Assembly: GCA_026552955.1 (NCBI GenBank)
Contig: JAPMTS010000014.1
Span: 62,001 to 126,000 of the forward strand
Origin: Candidatus Methanoperedens sp.
GTDB taxonomy: Archaea; Halobacteriota; Methanosarcinia; Methanosarcinales; Methanoperedenaceae
Length of the DNA: 64,000 nucleotides
Reading direction: 5' to 3'
Each line of letters starts with the position of its first letter. The stretch's first letter is position 1. The notes under the pieces are model-generated. The model did not search any database. It was not told the DNA's origin and worked only from the letters and a program-made list of their open reading frames with translations. Positions 34,468 to 43,619 of this stretch are shown here, one piece after another. The translations under genes were made by a program, and so were the position numbers.

Positions 34468-34517
34468 AGATAATAATGAAATTTCCTTTTATGAAACTAA
34501 AAACATGGTGATTCCCG

Positions 34518-36008
34518 ATGTCCACTAAATTCAAAGTATTGCTTGTTTATCCAAATCTTCAAATGATCAATTTATTGCCAAGCAATATATCCATACTCAG
34601 TGCAAGCCTCAAACAAAAAGGATTCGAAGTGGATATTTTTGATACGACATTTTATAAAACCGAGCAGCAAAGCATCGATGAAAAAAGAGTCGAAATATTA
34701 CAGCTAAGGCCATTTGATCTTACAAAATACGGCTTGCATTATGCAAATACGAATGTATATGACGATTTCAGGAAAAAAGTTGAGAGTTTCAAACCTGACC
34801 TCATTTCTATAACAATAGTAGATGACACGCTGCATTTGAGCATCGAATTATTAAAAACAGTGTCTGATCTTGATATTCCTGTTTGTGCAGGCGGTGTACA
34901 TGTTATTTTTTCACCTGAAGCGGTTTTGTCACACGATGAAGTGGATTATATCTGCTGGGGTGAAGGGGAGGAGGCTTTGCCTGAGCTATGCAGCCACCTG
35001 AAAGACAATTTGCCCCTTGATAACATAAAAAATATCTGGTCTAAGAAAAATGGAAAAATAATCCAAAACAGTATGAGGGAACTCGTGAATCTGGATGAAA
35101 TACCGTACAACGATTTCTCCATATTTGAAGAAAAACGATTTTTCAGACCCATGCAGGGAAAGGTATTCAGGATGGTCCCGGTTGAAATAGATCGCGGTTG
35201 CCCTTATAGCTGCCAGTTCTGCGCAGCACCTCATCTAAGAGCATTATATAAGAAAGAGACAGAATGCAATTATTATAGAATGAAATCCCTTGACAGGGTA
35301 ATTGATGAAATAAAATTTTATATTAAAAAATATAAAGCAGAATATATTTTTTTCAATTCGGAAACTTTTCTTGCGATGCCGGACGCTAAATTCGATGAAT
35401 TCTCCAGAAGGTATATCGATGAAATCAAAATCCCATTCTGGTGCCAGTCAAGGATTGAAACTATATCGGATTTTAAGATCAGCAGGCTTGTCAGTATGGG
35501 ATGCGATAGGATTTCGATAGGGCTTGAACACGGGAATGAAGAGTTCAGGAAAAAAGTGCTTAATAAGCCTTTCACAAATGAAAATGTCATTAAGGCTTTT
35601 GAGATATTGAAAAAATATTCCATACCTGTTACAGTTAATAATATCATCGGTTTTCCGGAGGAGACCCGTGAAATGGTTTTTGATACCATATATTTGAACC
35701 GAAAAATATATGCAGATAGCATCAGTGCATTCATTTTTGTTCCGTATCATGGAACGATGCTCAGGGAACTTGCTTTGAAGAAAGGATATATTAATCAGGA
35801 CACAGAAACACATTCTATCGTGTATCCGGCCCTTGATATGCCGCAGTTATCCAAGGAATCGATTTTCGGTCTTCTTCGGACTTTCCCGCTATATATAAAA
35901 ATGCCGGAAAGCAGATTCGGTGAAATAAAGATTGCGGAACAATTTACAGAAGAAGGAAATGCGATGTTCGCGAAACTTGCAGAGGAATATGCGCAAAGGT
36001 ACTGGTAG
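34518..36008 (+). CDS. B12-binding-domain radical SAM protein (2 of 4)
   Basis: This 496-aa protein has an N-terminal cobalamin-binding-type domain (VLLVYPNLQMINLLPSN, SILSASLKQKGFEVDIFD, ISITIVDDTL, VCAGGVHVIFSPE) and a radical SAM core with DRGCPYSCQFCAAPHLRAL near residue 230. ISIGLEHGNEEFRKKVL and VNNIIGFPEETREMV follow. The catalytic use of cobalamin in such proteins ranges from true methyl transfer to no cobalamin at all. It follows the methyltransferase-like gene by 50 bases. The substrate is not known. Confidence 0.85.
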   Translation: MSTKFKVLLVYPNLQMINLLPSNISILSASLKQKGFEVDIFDTTFYKTEQQSIDEKRVEILQLRPFDLTKYGLHYANTNVYDDFRKKVESFKPDLISITIVDDTLHLSIELLKTVSDLDIPVCAGGVHVIFSPEAVLSHDEVDYICWGEGEEALPELCSHLKDNLPLDNIKNIWSKKNGKIIQNSMRELVNLDEIPYNDFSIFEEKRFFRPMQGKVFRMVPVEIDRGCPYSCQFCAAPHLRALYKKETECNYYRMKSLDRVIDEIKFYIKKYKAEYIFFNSETFLAMPDAKFDEFSRRYIDEIKIPFWCQSRIETISDFKISRLVSMGCDRISIGLEHGNEEFRKKVLNKPFTNENVIKAFEILKKYSIPVTVNNIIGFPEETREMVFDTIYLNRKIYADSISAFIFVPYHGTMLRELALKKGYINQDTETHSIVYPALDMPQLSKESIFGLLRTFPLYIKMPESRFGEIKIAEQFTEEGNAMFAKLAEEYAQRYW

Positions 36009-36056
36009 ATATGAAAGTTATGGCTAAACAGGAAAAATAGGGGTAGACCGGAAATC

Positions 36057-36986
36057 ATGAAAATATTGATATCAAGTGCATCATTCGGGAAGATTGACCT
36101 GAAACCTGTGGAAATCCTTGAACGAGAAGGATATACAGTTGTACTCAATAAGAATGGAAGGAAATTTACACCTTCAGAATTCAATGAACTTATCAAGGAT
36201 GCCACAGGCCTGATAGCGGGAACCGAAAAAATAACTGCGGAATTGCTTGAAAAAGCACCTGTTCTAAGAGTAATATCCAGATACGGTGTGGGCATGGACA
36301 ATATTGACCTTGAAGCTGCAAAGAGACTTGGTATTATCGTCAGGAGCACACCAGTTGCTCCCTCCCAGGCTGTTGCCGAACTTGCCCTTTCCCTGATGCT
36401 TAACATATCAAGGCGTGTCAGTGAAGCTGACAGGAATCTGAGGAATAACAATTGGACCCAATTAATGGGAAGGCTTATAACAGGAAAAAATCTCGGCATA
36501 TTAGGACTTGGGAGGATAGGTAAAAAACTGGCAGCAATGGTCCAGCCTTTTGGCATGAAGATATTTGCTTATGAACCTTATCCTGACAATGATTTTGTCG
36601 CTACGAACGGAATATCTCTTTTGCCATTAAATGAAGTTCTTTCACGGTGTGATATAATATCGCTGCACCTGCCTTTATCCGATGATACTTTCCATATGAT
36701 CGGAAAAAAAGAATTATCTTTGATGAAGAAAGATGCCGTTATTATCAATACTTCACGCGGCGGCTTGATAGATGAATCCGCCCTTATCGAAGCTTTAAAA
36801 AATAGAACGATAGGAGGCGCTGCAATTGATACTTTCGAGAAAGAACCTTATATAGGTGAATTAACAAATTTTGAAAATGTTTTATTAACATGCCATATGG
36901 GTTCATCGGCAATAGAAACACGAAGGCAAATGGAATTGGAGACAGTGAATAATTTGATCAATGCTTTGAAAGAGGTTAAATCATGA
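36057..36986 (+). CDS. D-isomer-specific 2-hydroxyacid dehydrogenase (SerA-like)
   Basis: This 309-aa NAD-dependent dehydrogenase has LGILGLGRIGKKLAAMVQPF near residue 145 as the NAD-binding motif, HLPLSDDTFHMIG near 205 and INTSRGGLIDESALIEAL with catalytic Arg near 230. DTFEKEPY carries Glu and LLTCHMGSS carries the catalytic His near 280. It resembles phosphoglycerate dehydrogenase but lacks the ACT regulatory domain (length about 310). In this locus it probably interconverts a 2-keto and a 2-hydroxy sugar acid. It overlaps the next gene by 4 bases. Confidence 0.83.
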   Translation: MKILISSASFGKIDLKPVEILEREGYTVVLNKNGRKFTPSEFNELIKDATGLIAGTEKITAELLEKAPVLRVISRYGVGMDNIDLEAAKRLGIIVRSTPVAPSQAVAELALSLMLNISRRVSEADRNLRNNNWTQLMGRLITGKNLGILGLGRIGKKLAAMVQPFGMKIFAYEPYPDNDFVATNGISLLPLNEVLSRCDIISLHLPLSDDTFHMIGKKELSLMKKDAVIINTSRGGLIDESALIEALKNRTIGGAAIDTFEKEPYIGELTNFENVLLTCHMGSSAIETRRQMELETVNNLINALKEVKS

Positions 36987-37891
36987 AAGCAATAGTGTTT
37001 GGCGGCTCGGGTTTTCTTGGCAGCCATGTTGCAGATGCGCTGCTTAATAAAGGTTATAAAGTTACCATCTTTGACATAACCGGATCATCCTACCTCCAGA
37101 AAGGACAAAAGATGGTAGTTGGAAATATCCTGGACAGGGACGCAGTGAGAAATGCTGTAAGGGGATGCGATGTAGTATACAATTTTGCAGGGATAGCCGA
37201 TCTTGCAAAAGCAAAAGAAGATCCCGTGAGGGCAGTTGAGATCAACATCCTGGGAAATACAATCATCCTGGATGCATGCAGGGAATATAACATCAAAAGG
37301 TTTGTCTTTGCAAGCAGTCTTTATGTTTACAGTAAATCCGGATCGATCTACAGGAGCAGCAAACAGGCTTGTGAGTTGATAATAGAAAATTACCATGAAG
37401 ATTTCGGGCTGTCGTATACCATTCTCAGATATGGCTCCCTGTATGGCCCAAGGGCGGATGAGAACAACTGGATATACAAGGTCATTAACCAGGCGATTTC
37501 CGAGGGAAAGATCACACGCTACGGAGATGGCGAAGAGCTCAGGGAATACATCCACGTGGAGGATGCTGCAAGATGCAGTGTTGATATTCTCTCAAAGGAG
37601 TTTGAAAATGAATATGTGATCCTCACAGGTTACCAGCAGATGAAGATAAAAAATATGATGAAAATGATAAATGAGATGCTTGACAACCGATTGGAACTTG
37701 AATTCCTGCCGGCAGACTCGAATTTGCATTACGAAATCACACCCTATTCTTTCAGCCCGAAAATTGGCAAGAAATACGTGAGCAAGTATTATCTTGATAT
37801 TGGCCAGGGATTATTGCAGTGTCTTGAGGAAGCTTACAAAAAACATCATAAGTATAAAGAGGTCAGCGGCTTGATGATGCAGGATGAATAA
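36983..37891 (+). CDS. NAD-dependent sugar epimerase/dehydratase (extended SDR)
   Basis: This 302-aa SDR has VFGGSGFLGSHVADALL at residues 4-20, FDITGSS, YNFAGIADLAKAKEDP, ASSLYVYS and YRSSKQACE (YxxxK near residue 118), then ILRYGSLYGPRADENNWI and YIHVEDAA. It is a likely paralogue of the SDR at 12555, with a similar order of motifs. It starts within the stop of the dehydrogenase and is followed after 3 bases by the HAD gene. Together these look like consecutive steps on one sugar. Confidence 0.84.
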   Translation: MKAIVFGGSGFLGSHVADALLNKGYKVTIFDITGSSYLQKGQKMVVGNILDRDAVRNAVRGCDVVYNFAGIADLAKAKEDPVRAVEINILGNTIILDACREYNIKRFVFASSLYVYSKSGSIYRSSKQACELIIENYHEDFGLSYTILRYGSLYGPRADENNWIYKVINQAISEGKITRYGDGEELREYIHVEDAARCSVDILSKEFENEYVILTGYQQMKIKNMMKMINEMLDNRLELEFLPADSNLHYEITPYSFSPKIGKKYVSKYYLDIGQGLLQCLEEAYKKHHKYKEVSGLMMQDE

Positions 37892-37894
37892 TAT

Positions 37895-38518
37895 ATGCCC
37901 AGGGCAATTGTTTTTGATTTTGATGGCGTTATTATTGAATCCTTCGATATAAAGACCCAGGCTTTCCGGGAGTTATTTAAAGATTCGGATAAAGTGGATA
38001 AGATAGTTGAATATCACAAACAGAACGGAGGCGTATCCAGGTATAAAAAATTCAGGTACATATACAGTGAGATATTAAAGCAGCCCCTTGACGATAAAAC
38101 TTTCAATGACCTTGGAGAAAGATTTTCAAATCTGGTCGTTGAGGAAGTGAAGAAATGCCCCTATGTTCCCGGAGCTATTGAGTTCATTCGAAACAACTCT
38201 ATGAAATTGAAATTATTTATCGCATCAGGGACGCCGGAGGAAGAACTGCGAGCCATTGTGGCTGCACGCGGCATAACTAAATATTTTAAAGGTATTTACG
38301 GAAGTCCTGCGATAAAATCAGAAATATTGCACGGAATTCTTAGCAGGGAGAATCTTGATAAGAAAGATGTTGTATTTATTGGAGATACGATCACAGATTA
38401 TAACGAAGCCGTTAAGATCGGAGTGCTGTTCATGGCACGAATAAATAGCCTCTCAAACAATCCATTACTTGAACTTGATGTCCCAAAATTCCATGATTTT
38501 TATGAACTCAAGGTATGA
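37895..38518 (+). CDS. HAD-superfamily sugar phosphatase-like hydrolase
   Basis: This 207-aa haloacid-dehalogenase-fold protein has FDFDGVIIESF with the nucleophile and acid aspartates at residues 8-10, FIASGTPEEEL near 110 (motif II), a lysine region near 145, and VFIGDTITDYNEAVKIG with motif IV acids near 165. Such proteins hydrolyse sugar phosphates, for example Kdo 8-phosphate-like intermediates. Adjacency to the SDR, 2-hydroxyacid dehydrogenase and KdsB-like gene fits a phosphatase in a 2-keto-3-deoxy acid pathway. It overlaps the next gene by 17 bases. Confidence 0.83.
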   Translation: MPRAIVFDFDGVIIESFDIKTQAFRELFKDSDKVDKIVEYHKQNGGVSRYKKFRYIYSEILKQPLDDKTFNDLGERFSNLVVEEVKKCPYVPGAIEFIRNNSMKLKLFIASGTPEEELRAIVAARGITKYFKGIYGSPAIKSEILHGILSRENLDKKDVVFIGDTITDYNEAVKIGVLFMARINSLSNNPLLELDVPKFHDFYELKV

Positions 38519-39185
38519 AGTGCTTTCTTATGCGATTAATGCAGCCACTCCAATGTACAGCACAGCTCCCAAACCTGTTTTCACTCCTTATAGTCAGATA
38601 ATAAAGAAAGATACCAGCAATACCTTTGTCATCTCAATGCACAATCATACAGGAACTCATATCGATGCGCCCAAACACTTTGTAAATGATGGTAAATCAA
38701 TTTCAGATTACAGTATTGATGAACTCATTTTTGAAAATCCAATAATAGTGGATTGTCCGAAGAATAGTGCCGAATTGATAACACCTGATGATTTCTCGTA
38801 TGTACTGCATCAGCTTCAAATATGTGATTGCTTGCTTCTGCATACAGGCTATGGGAAGTTTAGAAATGAAGAAAAGTATCGAACTCATAATCCGGGTATT
38901 GCTCCGGAAACGATTTTATGGATAAGAAAAGATTATCCGAATATCCGATGCATCGGGATTGACTCTATTTCAATATCTTCATTTCAGCACAGAAATGAAG
39001 GCAGAGAAGCGCATAAAATTGCATTCACGAAAAGTGAGGGGTTTGGAGAACCATTATTATTTATTGAAGATATTAAACTTGATATGATATCCGGTGAAAG
39101 CATTGAAAAGATTTTCATAATCCCATGGCAGATTGATGGAATTGACAGCGCACCCTGTAATGTAATCGCAATTATCAAAAGTTGA
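38502..39185 (+). CDS. Cyclase-family hydrolase (kynurenine-formamidase-like)
   Basis: This 227-aa protein belongs to the cyclase family (PF04199). The metal-binding signature HTGTHIDAPKHF lies near residue 43, followed by an IVDCPKNSAEL strand, LLLHTGYGKF, and a C-terminal FIIPWQIDGIDSAPCNVIAI. Such metal-dependent hydrolases open or close cyclic esters or amides. In this locus a lactone or formyl-amide of a sugar acid is a possible substrate, which is inference. The start at 38502 lies inside the HAD gene in another frame; the longer frame from 38469 is less likely. Confidence 0.78.
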   Translation: MNSRYEVLSYAINAATPMYSTAPKPVFTPYSQIIKKDTSNTFVISMHNHTGTHIDAPKHFVNDGKSISDYSIDELIFENPIIVDCPKNSAELITPDDFSYVLHQLQICDCLLLHTGYGKFRNEEKYRTHNPGIAPETILWIRKDYPNIRCIGIDSISISSFQHRNEGREAHKIAFTKSEGFGEPLLFIEDIKLDMISGESIEKIFIIPWQIDGIDSAPCNVIAIIKS

Positions 39186-39193
39186 GTTTAGAA

Positions 39194-41029
39194 ATGCAAA
39201 AAAGTCATTTATTTCTTGCTTTCCAGGACGCAAAACATATAAAAAAAATGTTTCCTGGGGGTAAATCGATTCGCTGGCTATATCTGGGATGTGATTTTTT
39301 TAAGAGATGTAATATTGAACTGGAGCTTGGAAACAGATTCGAGCGCATAAACATTGCAAAAATCCATGACGAAGTTGCAGGGGATATAAGGCATGAATAT
39401 GTCAACTGGATAGATGACCTGAATAGAATTTATGGAAAAAAGATTGAGTGGTGGTTCAGCACTATTTCTTCCAGGAATGTTTATGATAGCAACATTTTCC
39501 AGTACATCTGCTATTTAGAGATACTGGAAAGGTTATGGTCAGACAATGATACAAGACCCGAACTCATATTTATTGAATCGTCAGGGCTTGCAAGAGCTAT
39601 CAAAAAATGGGCTGTAAATAGGAATATTGCGCTGGAAATAATAAATTATGATCAGGCAAAGAAGAAGTCTTTGATTAATCAATTATCTTATTTTCTGGGA
39701 TGGGGAAACTTCATTGTTGCCCTATCATTGCGCTGTTTAGCGGCTTGTATTACGGGGAAAAAGCCCAAAGAACTGAAAGATTATCCCATAATTGTGGATA
39801 CTTATCTGCACGACGATTTCCTGACGAAGGATGGTATATTCAAAGATCGTTATTTCCCTTTTCTGCATGAATATTTGTCCGGAAAAGGATCAAGTGTATT
39901 AGTCCATCCGGTTCTTATTGGTTTCCAGTACAACTATTTTCCAATTTATAGAAAGATGCGAAAAAGCCCCACTAATTTTATTATACGGGAAGATTTCTTA
40001 CATTTCCCGGATTATTTCCGGGCAATTGTATATCCAATATATTCCCTGCGGCTAAAAATCAAGGCTCCCCTGTTTCATAATTGGGATCTTAATGACATCC
40101 TGCAGGAAGAACAAAGAGAACAATCGGCCGTATCAAGTATGGACGCAGTATTGATTTATCGGTTGTTTCTGCGCCTTGGACAACATGGATTAAAACCAGG
40201 ACAGGTCATTGACTGGTATGAAAACCAGGTTATTGATAAAGCATTGATCGCAGGAGCGCGTAAAGCTTTTCCACAGGCAAAAGTAGTTGGAGCTCAGATG
40301 TTTATTCATAGTCCTAACTTTGTGAGTTTGTTCCCCTCCCAATCAGAATTTGAAGCAAAAATTGTTCCTCATCTTTTACTTGAAACAAGTCAATACCAAT
40401 GTAAAATGGCTCAAACTTTTACCAGGGATATACCATGTCGGTCCGCCGCAGCTTTACGTTATTCGCATCTCTTTGATGATGAAAATACACCAGACCAGCG
40501 AATAGAGCAAGATTCGAAGATAATTTCAATATTGTTGCCCTTTAATATCACAGAAGCTGTCGAACTATTGGAGACATTTAGATCGGGACTGGATAAAATC
40601 AGAGCTGATGTTCGCATATTGATCAAGGGTCACCCTGATTACGATTCAAAAGAATTGGTGCAATCATTCGGAGAGAATGATTGGCCGGATCGGTATGAGA
40701 TTTTTCAGGGAAATATCGTAGGCGTGTTGAAAATATCATCGATAGTTATTTCATCAAATTCAGGTTCTATGGTCGAAGCAGCAGCAAGAGGAATACCGGT
40801 TATTTTTCTAGGAAGGCAAACAGCGTTGAACCAGAATATTTTATCTGATTTAAATATGGATATTACGACTGAATGCTTTTGCATCTCAGATGTAATAGTA
40901 GCTATTGAAAAGTATCTTAATCTAAACCGGGCTGAAAAAATCAGGTATCACGAGATGGGACAAAAAGTCCGGAATATTTTTTTTGAACCGGTGAATGAAG
41001 AAACTTTATTACCTTTTCTTGATATTTAG
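39194..41029 (+). CDS. Large surface-glycan transferase-like protein (hypothetical)
   Basis: This 611-aa protein is related in style to the 643-aa protein at 27640 but not obviously alike. The C-terminal part (from residue about 435) looks GT-B-like: IISILLPFNITEAVELLETF, VRILIKGHPDYDSKELV, IVGVLKISSIVISSNSGSMVEAAARGIPVIFLG with an SGSMVEAA ribose-binding turn. The N-terminal half shows no clear motif. It begins 9 bases after the cyclase gene; the TTG at 39182 overlaps that stop and is the alternative start, but ATG at 39194 with GAG upstream is preferred. Probably a polymer or nonulosonate transferase. Confidence 0.6.
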   Translation: MQKSHLFLAFQDAKHIKKMFPGGKSIRWLYLGCDFFKRCNIELELGNRFERINIAKIHDEVAGDIRHEYVNWIDDLNRIYGKKIEWWFSTISSRNVYDSNIFQYICYLEILERLWSDNDTRPELIFIESSGLARAIKKWAVNRNIALEIINYDQAKKKSLINQLSYFLGWGNFIVALSLRCLAACITGKKPKELKDYPIIVDTYLHDDFLTKDGIFKDRYFPFLHEYLSGKGSSVLVHPVLIGFQYNYFPIYRKMRKSPTNFIIREDFLHFPDYFRAIVYPIYSLRLKIKAPLFHNWDLNDILQEEQREQSAVSSMDAVLIYRLFLRLGQHGLKPGQVIDWYENQVIDKALIAGARKAFPQAKVVGAQMFIHSPNFVSLFPSQSEFEAKIVPHLLLETSQYQCKMAQTFTRDIPCRSAAALRYSHLFDDENTPDQRIEQDSKIISILLPFNITEAVELLETFRSGLDKIRADVRILIKGHPDYDSKELVQSFGENDWPDRYEIFQGNIVGVLKISSIVISSNSGSMVEAAARGIPVIFLGRQTALNQNILSDLNMDITTECFCISDVIVAIEKYLNLNRAEKIRYHEMGQKVRNIFFEPVNEETLLPFLDI

Positions 41030-41040
41030 AAGGCAAACAA

Positions 41041-42555
41041 ATGAGTGAAAATAAAAATCGCAGAATAAAGAAAGTTTTATTAATAGTTCCTCCTGCATTT
41101 ACCTTCAGCTCCCACAGAGATATAAATCCCTTGCCTCCCATGGGATTGGGGTACTTAGCTTCGGTAATAGAAAATATAGGGATCGATGTAAAAATTCTTG
41201 ATTGTCTTGTTCGCGGATGGGATCATGAAGAAAAAGAAGATGATACACTTATCCGGGTAGGTCTATCTGATAGCGAAATAGAAAAATATATTCAGGAATA
41301 TGATCCTGATCTTATCGGAATTACCTGTCAGTTTAGCAGACAATATAAACTATATCATCATATTTTATCCTTGATAAAAAAAGTAAAACCGGATAGTTTA
41401 ACAATAGCTGGCGGCCCACATGTTACGGTATGCCCGAAAGAGGTCCTGGAAGGTCCCTCTTGTGATTTCATTTTGATCGGTGAAGCCGAAGAATCATTCC
41501 AGGATTTCATTCTGGCGATAAACCATAAGACTGATCTGAATTTAATTGATGGGTTGGGATGGAAATCCGATGGGGGCATTATACTGAATGAAAAAAAAAA
41601 ATGGATCACTGATCTGGATTCAATTCCCTTTCCAGCTTATCACATAATGGAACTTGAGAGATATTTTGGGCTGGAAGCATCTCACGGTCTGCGTCATAGA
41701 AGAAGATTTTCCCCGATCATAACTTCCAGGGGCTGTCCATCGAAGTGCACTTTTTGCACTGCATACAGGGTTTGGGGCCGAAAATATCGATTGCGTTCAG
41801 TGGATAATGTCCTGGAAGAAATGAAACTGTTAAAAAATAAATACGGCATTGAAGAATTGATGTTCGAGGATGATAATGTTACTGCAAATCCAAAACGGGC
41901 GAAAGAATTATTCTCCCGTATGATAGAAGGAGATTTCAATTTTATATGGGATACGCCTAATGGAGTGGGCGTATGGTCCATAGATGAAAATATGCTGGAT
42001 CTTATGAAACAATCAGGCTGCATAAATCTAAACTTCCCTGTGGAAAGCGGATCTCAATATGTAATAAATAATATCATAAGAAAACCCATTAAATTATCAA
42101 AAGTCAAGAATCTGATACAATATTGCCAGAAAATAAAACTGAATCATGGAATGTTCCTTGTAATTGGAATGCCAGGAGAAAAATTAGAAGATATGTGGAC
42201 TTCAATCCGCTTTGCTGCTTATTGCGGATCCTTCACTCCCCATATATCGGTCGCAACACCTTATCCGGGCTCTTTGCTTTTTGAGAACTGTATGAAAAAC
42301 GGATATTTTGCCAGAAAATTCACTTTAGATGATCTTTTCATAAGGAGTTTTATGATCAAAACCCCTGACTGGAATGAATCCGATCTTCAAAATATGCTTG
42401 TAAAAGCATATTTATATCTGAATTTCCGATGTTTGTTCACCAATCCGGGTCTAACACTAAAACAATTATTCAGGCGTTTACTTCACCCGTTATCATTATG
42501 CAAACAAATAATCCATACCTCTTCGGCAATATTTACCGAAACAAGAAAGTCCTGA
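41041..42555 (+). CDS. B12-binding-domain radical SAM protein (3 of 4)
   Basis: This 504-aa protein has an N-terminal cobalamin-binding-type domain (LIVPPAFTFSSHRDI, GLGYLASVIENIGIDVKILD, LTIAGGPHVTVCPKEVL) and a radical SAM core with SRGCPSKCTFCTAYRVWGRK near residue 230. It continues with LMFEDDNVTANPKRAKELF, PVESGSQYVINNIIRKPI and LVIGMPGEKLEDM. Its closest style match in the window is the protein at 10079. It overlaps the start of rfbG by 58 bases, an unusually long overlap that still leaves both frames intact. Confidence 0.86.
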   Translation: MSENKNRRIKKVLLIVPPAFTFSSHRDINPLPPMGLGYLASVIENIGIDVKILDCLVRGWDHEEKEDDTLIRVGLSDSEIEKYIQEYDPDLIGITCQFSRQYKLYHHILSLIKKVKPDSLTIAGGPHVTVCPKEVLEGPSCDFILIGEAEESFQDFILAINHKTDLNLIDGLGWKSDGGIILNEKKKWITDLDSIPFPAYHIMELERYFGLEASHGLRHRRRFSPIITSRGCPSKCTFCTAYRVWGRKYRLRSVDNVLEEMKLLKNKYGIEELMFEDDNVTANPKRAKELFSRMIEGDFNFIWDTPNGVGVWSIDENMLDLMKQSGCINLNFPVESGSQYVINNIIRKPIKLSKVKNLIQYCQKIKLNHGMFLVIGMPGEKLEDMWTSIRFAAYCGSFTPHISVATPYPGSLLFENCMKNGYFARKFTLDDLFIRSFMIKTPDWNESDLQNMLVKAYLYLNFRCLFTNPGLTLKQLFRRLLHPLSLCKQIIHTSSAIFTETRKS

Positions 42556-43619
42556 TCACAGGAAACACCGGCTTTAAGGGTTCCTGGCTGAGCATATGGC
42601 TTTTGCAGCTTGGCGCAAAGGTCTATGGCATCTCCAATGGCATCCCAACTGAACCTTCACATTTTGCAGCCGCAAAATTACAAGATAAAATCACATATTT
42701 TGAAAAGGATGTAAGATCCCTGCATGATGTAAAAACTATCCTTGATGAAGTGAAACCAGATTTTGTTTTCCATCTTGCAGCACAGCCACTTGTTCGGCTA
42801 TCCTATGAAAATCCAGCCCTGACCATAGAAACAAATGTCATGGGAACAATGAATATATTGGAAGCTCTGAGACGAATAAATTCTCCATGCAACGCTGTAA
42901 TGATTACGAGTGATAAGTGCTATGATAACAAAGATTGGGTATGGGGATACAGGGAAACAGATGCTCTTGGAGGCAGTGATCCTTACAGTGCATCAAAGGG
43001 GGCAGCTGAACTTGTAATAAAAACTTACGCGAATTCTTTTTTCAATAAATCTGAAAGTAATGTAAGAGCGGTATCAGTAAGGGCAGGGAATGTCATAGGT
43101 GGAGGAGACTGGGCCCAGGACCGAATTGTTGCTGACTGTATGAGAGCCTGGTCACGAGGAATGAATGTACAGGTGCGTAATCTCCAGGCCACAAGACCAT
43201 GGCAGCATGTTCTTGAACCTCTAAGCGGTTATCTTCTGCTTGGACAGAAACTTTCCAAAAATTGTGAATTAAACGGAGAGCCATTTAATTTCGGTCCTGA
43301 TGGCGACCAGAATTATACTGTTTCCGATCTTATTTCAGAGATGCAAAAAACATGGCAGGGAACGGGAGTGGAAGTTGTCCAAAATTCAAAAGCCGAAAAA
43401 AAAGAACATGCTTTGCTTAAACTGTGCTGTGATAAAGCGTTGCATATTTTGGGCTGGAAAGCAAACCTTGACTTTAAGGAGATGGTTCAATTTACCATCG
43501 ACTGGTATCGAAAGTATTATGAACATAAAGAAGATATTTATAACATAACCTGCAGCCAGATTGAAGAGTATGTCAAAATCGCACGGTCAAGAAGGCAGAT
43601 ATGGGTGACAAATGATTGA
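42498..43619 (+). CDS. rfbG: CDP-glucose 4,6-dehydratase
   Basis: This 373-aa SDR is RfbG-like: KVLITGNTGFKGSWLSIWLL near residue 18, FHLAAQPLVRLSYENP, MGTMNILEAL, ITSDKCYDNKDWVWGYRETD with catalytic Asp-Lys-type residues near residue 140, GGSDPYSASKGAAELV, RAGNVIGGGDWAQDRIVAD and RPWQHVLEPLSGYL are all family hallmarks. It converts CDP-glucose to CDP-4-keto-6-deoxyglucose. The start at 42498 is used because the longer frame covers the end of the radical SAM gene. It overlaps the cupin gene by 8 bases and the cytidylyltransferase (rfbF) is two genes on. Confidence 0.9.
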   Translation: MQTNNPYLFGNIYRNKKVLITGNTGFKGSWLSIWLLQLGAKVYGISNGIPTEPSHFAAAKLQDKITYFEKDVRSLHDVKTILDEVKPDFVFHLAAQPLVRLSYENPALTIETNVMGTMNILEALRRINSPCNAVMITSDKCYDNKDWVWGYRETDALGGSDPYSASKGAAELVIKTYANSFFNKSESNVRAVSVRAGNVIGGGDWAQDRIVADCMRAWSRGMNVQVRNLQATRPWQHVLEPLSGYLLLGQKLSKNCELNGEPFNFGPDGDQNYTVSDLISEMQKTWQGTGVEVVQNSKAEKKEHALLKLCCDKALHILGWKANLDFKEMVQFTIDWYRKYYEHKEDIYNITCSQIEEYVKIARSRRQIWVTND

